A stretch of DNA of 64,000 nucleotides from Chryseobacterium gleum (GTDB lineage Bacteria > Bacteroidota > Bacteroidia > Flavobacteriales_F > PHOS-HE28). The notes under the pieces were generated by a model, which saw nothing but the letters and a program-made list of their open reading frames with translations, had not been told where the DNA came from and ran no database searches. The DNA lies in the NCBI GenBank assembly GCA_945872795.1, contig CAMCAZ010000005.1, positions 22,999-86,998 of the forward strand. The letters run 5' to 3'. Shown here piece after piece: positions 16,661-23,794 of this stretch; the first letter of the stretch is position 1, and every line of letters starts with the position of its first letter. A program made the translations under genes and the position numbers.

Positions 16661-17830
16661 CTATCCTTCTGCCACCGTTACTCTCTTTCCCAAGAACTCC
16701 CGCTTGAACCACAGTTCGAAACCGGGGTCAAGGAAGGAGTAACCCTCTTGTGTGCGTTCGATGATGTCCTTGCCTTCGAGGGCATCACGCGTCTTCGTCA
16801 CGTTACGTGGGGTGCCGATGCGGTAGGTGCGCATCACTTCGGCCGAGGTCAGCTGGCTCTCCCCGCTGGCGACGGCCTTGAGCACGTTGATGGCGGTGTT
16901 GCTCAGCGTTTCGCAGGTGAGCTGGTAGAGCGGTGTGTTGGCGTCCATCACCAGTTGCAAAGCCGCTTCCAAGGCTTCTGGTCCTGCCTTCTTCTTGGTA
17001 AGCGTCCATGTGAAGTGGGCCAGTTGCTGCACGTACCAGCTGTGGCAGCCCATGGTGAGCGCCAGTGCGGTGGCCAGTTCGGGCGCAATGCTCTTGCCCG
17101 TGCTCTTGAAGCGTTCCACGATGAAGGGTGTCCAGTGCTCCAGAGCGATGCGTTGCAGCCAGATGATGTCGCCAAAGCGGTAGAAGGGGCTGGCACTGTC
17201 GTCGAAGAGCGTGGCCATCATGTGGCGCTTGCTGCCGTACAGGACGTAGGTCACGTGCTTGTGGCGTTGCCAGTGGGCGCGCATGAGCTTCTGCATGCGC
17301 AGGTCCTCCTCCCAATTGTCCAGGTTCTGGAACTCGTCGATGCACACCACCATGCGCAACTTCTTCGCCTCAGCGATGCGTTCGGGAAGGTCCAGGATCT
17401 CGCCCACATGCTTCCGTGCCTCCTGCCAGTCGAAACCCAGTGACACCTGGCCTTCCAGCTCGCTGCCGATGGAGATGCGCGGTGCCACCGCCTTGAAGAA
17501 GGACCTGGCATTGTTCATCCGTTCCTGCCATTTGCCGCTGCTGGCCGTGATCACCTCGCGGCTCAGGTTCTCCAGGAATTCCTCGAAGGTGTGGCAGGCG
17601 AACATGTCCAGGATGGCCACGCGGGCGTTCTTGCGTTCGGCTCGCAGTTCCAGGGCCGCCTGTTCCACCAACGAGCTTTTGCCCCAACGCCGGGGGCTGA
17701 TGAGGATGGTGTTGATGCCCGCCGCCATGTTGGCCTTCAGCCGGGCAAGGTCCGCACTTCTGTTGGTGAACTTCACCTGGTTCACCGTGCTGCCGAAGTC
17801 GAAGGGGGAGACGGGCGCTTCCTGGATCAT
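16661..17830 (-). CDS. AAA-type ATPase of the archaeal/MJ-like single-domain family
   Basis: A 389-residue P-loop ATPase of unknown target. The Walker A motif is ILISPRRWGKSSLVEQAA at about residues 42-59, with an unusual Arg-Trp in the loop that is typical of these MJ-type ATPases. Walker B is RMVVCIDEFQNLD near residue 168, and a sensor-like YVLYGSKRHMM follows. The C-terminal third, with TSAEVMRTYRIGTPRNVTKT, looks like a winged helix. Such proteins are sporadic in Bacteroidota and often have no known partner. Its promoter box at 17836-17843 lies 5 nt from the ATG and overlaps one of two perfect palindromes (17840-17865), so it is probably tightly regulated, possibly by itself through the winged helix. 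It is convergent with pdhC. Confidence 0.8.
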   Translation of the reverse strand: MIQEAPVSPFDFGSTVNQVKFTNRSADLARLKANMAAGINTILISPRRWGKSSLVEQAALELRAERKNARVAILDMFACHTFEEFLENLSREVITASSGKWQERMNNARSFFKAVAPRISIGSELEGQVSLGFDWQEARKHVGEILDLPERIAEAKKLRMVVCIDEFQNLDNWEEDLRMQKLMRAHWQRHKHVTYVLYGSKRHMMATLFDDSASPFYRFGDIIWLQRIALEHWTPFIVERFKSTGKSIAPELATALALTMGCHSWYVQQLAHFTWTLTKKKAGPEALEAALQLVMDANTPLYQLTCETLSNTAINVLKAVASGESQLTSAEVMRTYRIGTPRNVTKTRDALEGKDIIERTQEGYSFLDPGFELWFKREFLGKRVTVAEG

Positions 17831-17835
17831 GGACC

Positions 17836-17843
17836 CAAAGGTA
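17836..17843 (-). promoter_or_regulatory. -7 box TACCTTTG of the AAA ATPase gene
   Basis: Exact TAnnTTTG match on the minus strand, with a TTG about 21 nt further upstream as a possible -33 element. Only 5 nt separate it from the ATG. Confidence 0.6.
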
Positions 17844-17865
17844 TTATACCATGTGGTATTATACC
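17840..17865. promoter_or_regulatory. Twin palindromic operator-like sites
   Basis: GGTATTATACC occurs twice (17840-17850 and 17855-17865), each a perfect palindrome around a central T, with centres 15 bp apart. The first overlaps the -7 box of the AAA ATPase gene. The AT-rich sequence stands out from the GC-rich surroundings. It fits a dimeric repressor binding two adjacent sites. Confidence 0.55.
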
Positions 17866-17945
17866 AAGTGATATAAGTTATTTACCCAGCTGTTCCACGG
17901 TGGCACGGCTCTGTATGGTGGCCCCCGGTGTTCCTGAACGCTTTT

Positions 17946-17953
17946 TATCTTCA
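17946..17953 (+). promoter_or_regulatory. -7-like box TATCTTCA of the rhomboid gene
   Basis: TATCTTCA (TAnnTTCA variant) ends 5 nt before the ATG at 17959, suggesting a leaderless transcript. Confidence 0.4.
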
Positions 17954-17958
17954 TCGCC

Positions 17959-19404
17959 ATGGCCGCCCAACGCCCCACCATCCGCTGCTCCACCGATGGA
18001 CTTTCGCGGTCCGAGGTGATCGTCCTGCTCTTCCAGGCCTTTCGCGAACTGAAGTGGGGCGTGGAACACCTGCACCCCATGCGCGTGGTGGCGGTCACGC
18101 CAAGGTCCGCGTTCTCGTGGGGTGAAGAGGTGGTGATCGACCTTGACACCGACGGCTTCACAGCCCTGAGCAAGTTCCAACAATGGAGCATCATCTCAGG
18201 ACGCAAACGACACCAGCGCAATCTGGACCGGCTCATGGAGGCTTTTGCCCTGGCCCGGGTGAGCGTGAGCCCGGAAGTGATGGCCGCTGAACTGAAGGAA
18301 CTGGAGGAGAGCGGCGTGATGGCCCAGGATGCCAGCACGGCGAAGGCCCACGAGTTCAGCTGGAAGGACATCGGTATGGCCTTCATCCCCGGCAGGAATC
18401 TTTTCGCCACGCCGCTGCTCATCGATATCAGCGTGCTGGTATACCTGCTGATGGTGGCCTCGGGCGTGCATTTCATGGAACCCGGCAGTGAGGACCTGCT
18501 GGCCTGGGGCGGCAACTGGCGTGGTGCGACCATGGCCGGGGAATGGTGGCGCCTGCTGAGCTGCTGCTTCGTACACATCGGCATCGTCCACCTGCTCTTC
18601 AACATGTACGCCCTACTGATGGTGGGCATCCACCTGGAACCCCTTTTGGGCCGCTTCCGGGTACTTGCGCTGTATGTGATCACCGGTGTCCTGGCCAGTG
18701 TGGCCAGCTTGTGGTGGCATGACAATACGGTGAGCGCGGGTGCTTCCGGGGCCATCTTCGGGCTGTACGGCGTCTTCCTGGCCTTGCTCACCACCGACCT
18801 GTTGCACAAGGAGGTGCGCCAGCAATTGCTCTCCAGCATCGGCATCTTCGTGGTGTACAACCTGGTCTATGGCCTGCAGGGCGGCGTGGACAATGCCGCG
18901 CACATCGGTGGGCTGGTGAGCGGGGTGGTGCTGGGCTTCGCGATGTATCCCTCACTGCGTCGACCTGAGGCAGCGACCTTGCGCTGGAGCTCCGTGCTGC
19001 TGCCGTCCGTGGCCCTGGCCGCGGTCGGTGTCTGGGCCGTTGGCTCGCTTCCGGGCGAGGACCATGTGTTCGAGGAACGGATCCAGGTCTTCAGTCGATT
19101 GGAGGATGAAGGTTTGGCAATGTTCAAGTTGGGGGACCAGGCGACGAGCGTCCAGCAGCTGGTGGTGCTGGATGAACGCAGCGCTCCGGCCTGGGACAGC
19201 GCCTTGGTGCTGTTGGAGGGTACCACCACGTTGGACCTATCACCGGCTGCAACCGAGCGTAGAACCATGCTGCTGGCCTACACCCACGAACGCATAGCGA
19301 ACACCCGCCTGGTCCGACAAGCGCTCACCAGCCCTGACACGGATACCGACAGCCTCATCGAACGCAGCTTCGCAAGGCTCGATTCGATCGTTGGTGAGCC
19401 TTGA
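17959..19404 (+). CDS. Rhomboid-family intramembrane serine protease
   Basis: Predicted membrane protease cutting substrates within or next to their transmembrane helix. The 481-residue protein has a soluble N-terminal region of about 130 residues, rich in charged helices, that I do not recognise. The six-helix rhomboid core spans roughly residues 150-340. LLFNMYALLMVG carries the conserved Asn, SAGASGAIFGLYGVF the catalytic Ser in GxSG, and AAHIGGLVSGVVLGF the catalytic His. A final transmembrane segment (LLPSVALAAVGVWAVGSL) leads into a soluble C-terminal tail of about 110 residues. The motifs make active protease likely. Substrate is unknown. It is co-directional with recG after 63 bp. Confidence 0.9.
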   Translation: MAAQRPTIRCSTDGLSRSEVIVLLFQAFRELKWGVEHLHPMRVVAVTPRSAFSWGEEVVIDLDTDGFTALSKFQQWSIISGRKRHQRNLDRLMEAFALARVSVSPEVMAAELKELEESGVMAQDASTAKAHEFSWKDIGMAFIPGRNLFATPLLIDISVLVYLLMVASGVHFMEPGSEDLLAWGGNWRGATMAGEWWRLLSCCFVHIGIVHLLFNMYALLMVGIHLEPLLGRFRVLALYVITGVLASVASLWWHDNTVSAGASGAIFGLYGVFLALLTTDLLHKEVRQQLLSSIGIFVVYNLVYGLQGGVDNAAHIGGLVSGVVLGFAMYPSLRRPEAATLRWSSVLLPSVALAAVGVWAVGSLPGEDHVFEERIQVFSRLEDEGLAMFKLGDQATSVQQLVVLDERSAPAWDSALVLLEGTTTLDLSPAATERRTMLLAYTHERIANTRLVRQALTSPDTDTDSLIERSFARLDSIVGEP

Positions 19405-19455
19405 ATGTTGGCTCAGGACCTTGGTGTGGAACTGCTCCGCGCCGTGTGCTACCCC

Positions 19456-19463
19456 TAATTTGG
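19456..19463 (+). promoter_or_regulatory. -7-like box TAATTTGG of recG
   Basis: TAATTTGG is one base from TAnnTTTG and ends 4 nt before the GTG start of recG. Confidence 0.35.
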
Positions 19464-19467
19464 CACC

Positions 19468-21585
19468 GTGCAGCAGGTGCTTTCCACTCCGATCGAATTC
19501 CTCAAGGGCGTCGGCCCCTTGCGGGCTGAGTTCCTGCGCAAGGACCTGAACATCCACACCTTCGGTGATCTCCTCCAGCATTATCCCTTCCGTTATGTGG
19601 ACCGTAGTGTGTTCCATCGGATCGCAGAACTGACCGAGGACCTTCAACAAGTCCAGCTGCGCGGAGTGCTGGGTCCCGTGCGCACGGTGGGGGAAAAGCA
19701 GGGACGACGGCTCACGGCCACCCTCTCCGACCCCTCGGGCAGCGTCGACCTGGTGTGGTTCAAGGGAATCCGGTGGCTGCAGGGATCCCTGAAGCCCGGC
19801 CATGAATACGTGGTGTTCGGCAAGCCCTCGGTCTTCAAGGGGCGTTTCAACCTGGCACATCCCGAGCTGGAGCTCGCCGCCACCTGGGACGAAGGCCTGG
19901 AGGCCGCCCTGCAACCCGTATACAGCACCACCGAGAAGCTCATCGCCAAAGGGCTCACGAGCCGTTCGATCTGGAAGCTGCAGAAGACCCTGTTGCTCAC
20001 CGTGGCCGGTGCCCTTCCGGAGAACCTGAGCCGCGAACTGGTGGACCTTCTCGGCGGCATCTCCCGGGAGGAGGCGATCCGCCAGATGCATGCTCCACAG
20101 GACCAGGAACGACTGGAACTGGCCACCCGGCGCCTGAAGTTCGAGGAGCTCTTCTTCATCCAGATGCAGCTGCTCAAACAGAAGTTGCTGCTTCAGCAGA
20201 GCCTGCGGGGCAACGTGTTCACCCAAGTGGGCGAGCTTTTCAACACCTTCTACCATACACACCTGCCCTTCGACCTCACCGGCGCACAGAAGCGGGTGGT
20301 GAAGGAGATCCGCAAGGACATGGGCACGGGGCGGCAGATGAACCGCCTGGTGCAGGGCGATGTGGGCAGTGGAAAGACAGTTGTCTCGTTGCTCAGCATG
20401 CTGATCGCACTGGACAATGGGTTCCAGGCCGCGCTGATGGCCCCCACGGAGATCCTTGCGCAACAGCACTTCCATTCCATCAGCCGCATGGTGGAAGGCA
20501 TGCCGGTGGTGGTGCGGCTGCTCACCGGCAATTCGCGGATAGCGGAGCGCAGGAGCATCCTCTCCGCGCTGAAGGCCGGCGAGGTGCACATCATCGTGGG
20601 TACCCACGCGCTGCTGGAGGACCGCGTGCAGTTCCAGCGCTTGGGACTGGTGGTGATCGATGAGCAGCACCGCTTCGGCGTGGCGCAGCGCGCGCGCCTG
20701 TGGGGCAAGGCCGAGGTGCCTCCGCATGTGCTGGTGATGACCGCCACGCCCATCCCCCGCACCTTGGCCATGACGCTCTACGGAGACCTGGACACCAGCG
20801 TCATCGATGAGCTTCCGCCGGGCCGCAAGCCGATCCGCACCGTGCATCGTTTCGATCATTCACGTAACGCCGTGTTCGCCTTCATGGAGGAGGAGATCAC
20901 CAAGGGGCGCCAGGTCTACGTGGTCTATCCGCTCATTGAGGAAGGCGATCCGGAGAAGATGCGCGGATTGGAACTGAAGGACCTCACCGATGGCTTCGAG
21001 AGCATCTCCCGCCGATTTCCGCTGCCGAAGTATGCCGTGAGCATCGTGCACGGCCGCATGGACCAGGCCACGAAGGACTACGAGATGGCGCGGTTCAAGA
21101 AGGGTGAGACCAACGTCCTGGTGGCCACCACGGTGATCGAGGTGGGCGTGGACGTGCCCAACGCCAGTGTGATGGTGATCGAGAACGCGGAGCGCTTCGG
21201 CCTGTCGCAGTTGCATCAGTTGCGCGGTCGGGTGGGGCGGGGCGCCGAGCAGAGCTTCTGCATCCTGATGACCGGCGACAAGCTGGGCAACGATGCCCGG
21301 TCACGCATCGAGACCATGGTGCGCACCAACGACGGTTTCGAGATCGCGGAGACGGACCTGCGGCTGCGCGGGCCGGGCGACCTGATGGGTACGCAGCAGA
21401 GCGGACTGCCCGAGATGCACATCGCCGACCTGGTGCAGGATGGCGCCCTGTTGCAGCAGGCCCGCCAGGTGGCCATGCGGATCCTGGACATGGACCCCGG
21501 GCTGGCCGAACCACGCCACCAGCCCATTGCGCGTGCCTTCCAGGAACGGATGAAGGACAAACCCCTGTGGGGGCGGATCAGCTGA
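19468..21585 (+). CDS. recG: ATP-dependent DNA helicase RecG
   Basis: Branch-migrates stalled forks and Holliday junctions. The 705-residue protein begins at a GTG (residues MQQVLSTPIEFLKGVGPLRA, the usual start of RecG). The wedge/OB domain follows (RGVLGPVRTVGEKQGRRL). Helicase motifs are Walker A GDVGSGKTVVSLL near 300, MAPTEILAQQH, the DExH-type VVIDEQHRFGVAQR, and MTATPIPRTLAMTLYGD. The second RecA lobe contains VATTVIEVGVDVPNAS and HQLRGRVGRGAEQS, and GPGDLMGTQQSGLPE lies in the C-terminal region. Length matches the family. A GTG start with no Shine-Dalgarno fits the nearby -7 box. Confidence 0.96.
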   Translation: MQQVLSTPIEFLKGVGPLRAEFLRKDLNIHTFGDLLQHYPFRYVDRSVFHRIAELTEDLQQVQLRGVLGPVRTVGEKQGRRLTATLSDPSGSVDLVWFKGIRWLQGSLKPGHEYVVFGKPSVFKGRFNLAHPELELAATWDEGLEAALQPVYSTTEKLIAKGLTSRSIWKLQKTLLLTVAGALPENLSRELVDLLGGISREEAIRQMHAPQDQERLELATRRLKFEELFFIQMQLLKQKLLLQQSLRGNVFTQVGELFNTFYHTHLPFDLTGAQKRVVKEIRKDMGTGRQMNRLVQGDVGSGKTVVSLLSMLIALDNGFQAALMAPTEILAQQHFHSISRMVEGMPVVVRLLTGNSRIAERRSILSALKAGEVHIIVGTHALLEDRVQFQRLGLVVIDEQHRFGVAQRARLWGKAEVPPHVLVMTATPIPRTLAMTLYGDLDTSVIDELPPGRKPIRTVHRFDHSRNAVFAFMEEEITKGRQVYVVYPLIEEGDPEKMRGLELKDLTDGFESISRRFPLPKYAVSIVHGRMDQATKDYEMARFKKGETNVLVATTVIEVGVDVPNASVMVIENAERFGLSQLHQLRGRVGRGAEQSFCILMTGDKLGNDARSRIETMVRTNDGFEIAETDLRLRGPGDLMGTQQSGLPEMHIADLVQDGALLQQARQVAMRILDMDPGLAEPRHQPIARAFQERMKDKPLWGRIS

Positions 21586-21594
21586 AGGGCCGGC

Positions 21595-22326
21595 TCAGGT
21601 GGAGAGCGCTGCCTTGCGGCGGATCTCCTCGGGGTTCAGGACATGCCATAGCGCACCGGCCGTGATCAGCGCCTGCCCCAGCCCGTAGGTGAGCATCACC
21701 GACCACGATGCGTGGTACAAGGGGCGGGCGAAGCGGTTCGTGGCCAACAGACTGTCCGAAACAATGAACAACAGTGCACCGGCGAAGACCAGGACGAAGC
21801 TCTGCGTGTATGTGCGTCCGAAGCGCAAGGCGGCCAGCACACCCATGGCACAGATGGCGATGGCATAGATCGTCACCGGCAGTACCAAGGTCTCCTCCAT
21901 GCGCGGCAGCAGGTCGCTCGCGAAGATGATCCCGTAGCCGACCACCGCGGCGGCCAACAGCGAGCCCACCAGCAATCCCTGCCCGCCCGGGGTCTCGGAG
22001 ATGTTCTGTGCAAAGGCCAGCGCGTAGCACAGCTGGGCCACCATGAAGGCGCCCAGACCGATGAGGAAGTTGAATTCGTCCACGTGCTGGAACATCAGGG
22101 CGACATCCCCGAAGAGACTGAACAGGAGACCGGCCTGGATCAGCAGGGTGAAACGATCGCCCACACGGCGGCTGTTGAAGAAGAACCAACTGCCCAACAC
22201 CAGCATCAGCAGGGGCTTGGTGGCGTACACCAGCATGCGTGTCCCTTGCACCTCGCCGATGATGTTCAGCATCAGCAAGATCCCGTAGACGCTCAGGTTC
22301 AGTACGGTGTGCTTCCGGATATCCAT
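21595..22326 (-). CDS. YhhN-family lysoplasmalogenase-like membrane protein
   Basis: Multi-pass membrane protein of the YhhN/TMEM86 family, whose animal members hydrolyse the vinyl ether bond of lysoplasmalogens; the bacterial role is inferred from that. From the ATG at 22326 (MDIRKHTVLNLSVYG) it is 243 residues with about eight hydrophobic helices. Recognisable positions include LFSLFGDVALMF, FLIGLGAFMVAQLCYALAFA and LLFIVSDSLLATNRF, which carry the conserved acidic residues. The track start at 22380 lies upstream of the box TAACTTGG (22362-22369), so I chose the downstream start. It is convergent with recG, separated by 9 bp. Confidence 0.8.
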   Translation of the reverse strand: MDIRKHTVLNLSVYGILLMLNIIGEVQGTRMLVYATKPLLMLVLGSWFFFNSRRVGDRFTLLIQAGLLFSLFGDVALMFQHVDEFNFLIGLGAFMVAQLCYALAFAQNISETPGGQGLLVGSLLAAAVVGYGIIFASDLLPRMEETLVLPVTIYAIAICAMGVLAALRFGRTYTQSFVLVFAGALLFIVSDSLLATNRFARPLYHASWSVMLTYGLGQALITAGALWHVLNPEEIRRKAALST

Positions 22327-22361
22327 TATGGTCGTGGAGGCGATAGGGGTGTTGGCAGCGG

Positions 22362-22369
22362 CCAAGTTA
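22362..22369 (-). promoter_or_regulatory. -7-like box TAACTTGG of the YhhN gene
   Basis: TAACTTGG on the minus strand, one base from TAnnTTTG, 35 nt before the chosen ATG at 22326. Confidence 0.35.
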
Positions 22370-22445
22370 AGCGGCTTCACCCCTCATGCTGTGCGGACCG
22401 ACGTCCGGGTCGGGCATGTTCACGGCCAGAACCAGGGAGCCCGGG

Positions 22446-23666
22446 TCAATGCAGCACCGGCCGGGGCAGCTGGCGGAAGAGCAGGGCCAGCGCCAGGAGC
22501 GATGCCAGGGTGAGCACGGCGGTGACCGGGAGCAGGACGGTGGCAGGGAGCAGGTCCGTGCTTCGGAACAGGAGCAGCGCGAACAGGACCACGCGCAGCA
22601 CTTCCACCATCAAGCCCCCCCGACGTCCTTCCAGCAGTAGCCCCATGGTCATCACCCAGACCACGATCAGGCCTGCGGTGGCCCACATGCGCACCGTGCC
22701 CAGGTCGTTCTGTCGGAACAGGAAGAAGGTGACCACCGCGAGCAACATTATGAACTGGGCCACCACATAGCCCGAGATGCTGCCGGATACCTCAGTGTCG
22801 AATTTCCGGTAGGTGCTGCGGTCCTTCGCCGTGGCGCCCTGGAAACCGCCCAGTTCGCGCGGCCTCCACCCCGGTGGCTTCAGGAAGACGAGCACCTTGT
22901 CCTTCCAGTTCGAGCACCGACCGGCGAGTGCGATCAGATCACCCCAGTAATGGAAGTTGGCCTTCACGGGGTCCCAGGTGCCCAGTGTGCCGGTGATCCC
23001 GTAGGTCGGTTCCTCCTCCTCCTCCTGGTAGGTGCCGAAGAGCTTGTCCCAGATGATCAGCGTTCCCGCATGGTTGCGGTCGATGTACTTCGGGTCGCTG
23101 CCGTGGTGCACACGGTGGTGGCTCGGCGTGTTGAAGAGCCATTCCACCGGCCCCAACTTGCCCAAGGCCTTGGTATGGATCCAGAACTGGTAGAGCGTGA
23201 CGAAGGCGCCCACGGTGAGGATGGTCAGGGGGTGCACACCCAGCAGGGCCACCGGGATGTAGAACCAGAAGCTGAAGAGCCCCTGCCACCAGCTCTGGCG
23301 CAGGGCCACGCTCAGGTTGTACTCCTCGCTCTGGTGGTGCACGATGTGCGCCGCCCACAGGAAGTTGATCTCGTGGCTCAGCCGGTGGAACCAGTAGTAC
23401 AGCAGGTCGATGAGCAGGAAGGTGGCGATCCAGGTGAGCACCGAGTTCTCCAGCGTGGTGAGCCGCCAATGATCGTAGACCCAGAGGTAGACCGCGAAGA
23501 CCAGCGTTTTGGTGAAGGCGCCCACCACCTGCGACCCGATGCCGCAGCCCATGTTCGCCACGAAATCGTTGAAGCGGTAGACCTTGCGGCCGCTCCAGGC
23601 GCTCCACGCCAGCTCGATGCCCATGAGCAGGAAGAACAGCGGGATGGACAGGGCGATGTACTCCAT
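22446..23666 (-). CDS. Sterol desaturase / fatty acid hydroxylase family membrane enzyme
   Basis: Di-iron membrane oxidase of the fatty acid hydroxylase superfamily; in bacteria these act on lipids of mostly unknown identity. The 406-residue protein shows the histidine clusters that bind iron: WFHRLSHEINFLWAAHIVHH, with further histidines in FNTPSHHRVHHGSDPKYIDRNHAG. The first half holds several membrane helices. The C-terminal 120 residues add three or four more (GYVVAQFIMLLAVVTFFLF, VLLPVTAVLTLASLLALALLF), a longer tail than in the minimal family. A TAATTTTG box sits 10 nt before the ATG. It is divergent from pheT. The substrate cannot be inferred. Confidence 0.85.
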   Translation of the reverse strand: MEYIALSIPLFFLLMGIELAWSAWSGRKVYRFNDFVANMGCGIGSQVVGAFTKTLVFAVYLWVYDHWRLTTLENSVLTWIATFLLIDLLYYWFHRLSHEINFLWAAHIVHHQSEEYNLSVALRQSWWQGLFSFWFYIPVALLGVHPLTILTVGAFVTLYQFWIHTKALGKLGPVEWLFNTPSHHRVHHGSDPKYIDRNHAGTLIIWDKLFGTYQEEEEEPTYGITGTLGTWDPVKANFHYWGDLIALAGRCSNWKDKVLVFLKPPGWRPRELGGFQGATAKDRSTYRKFDTEVSGSISGYVVAQFIMLLAVVTFFLFRQNDLGTVRMWATAGLIVVWVMTMGLLLEGRRGGLMVEVLRVVLFALLLFRSTDLLPATVLLPVTAVLTLASLLALALLFRQLPRPVLH

Positions 23667-23676
23667 GGTCGAACCT

Positions 23677-23684
23677 CAAAATTA
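23677..23684 (-). promoter_or_regulatory. -7 box TAATTTTG of the sterol desaturase-like gene
   Basis: Exact TAnnTTTG match on the minus strand, 10 nt before the ATG at 23666. Confidence 0.55.
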
Positions 23685-23736
23685 GGGCGACCGGCGGCGG
23701 TCCTGCACCAGCACCCATCGGCCCCGGGCCATTGGG

Positions 23737-23744
23737 TAACTTCG
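23737..23744 (+). promoter_or_regulatory. -7-like box TAACTTCG of pheT
   Basis: TAACTTCG lies inside the N-terminal extension proposed by the ORF track, 50 nt before the ATG at 23795, which argues for the shorter pheT start. Confidence 0.45.
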
Positions 23745-23794
23745 CCGACCGTTATTACGCCCCATCCACCTGCGCCGAGGCTTCGGCGGATATC

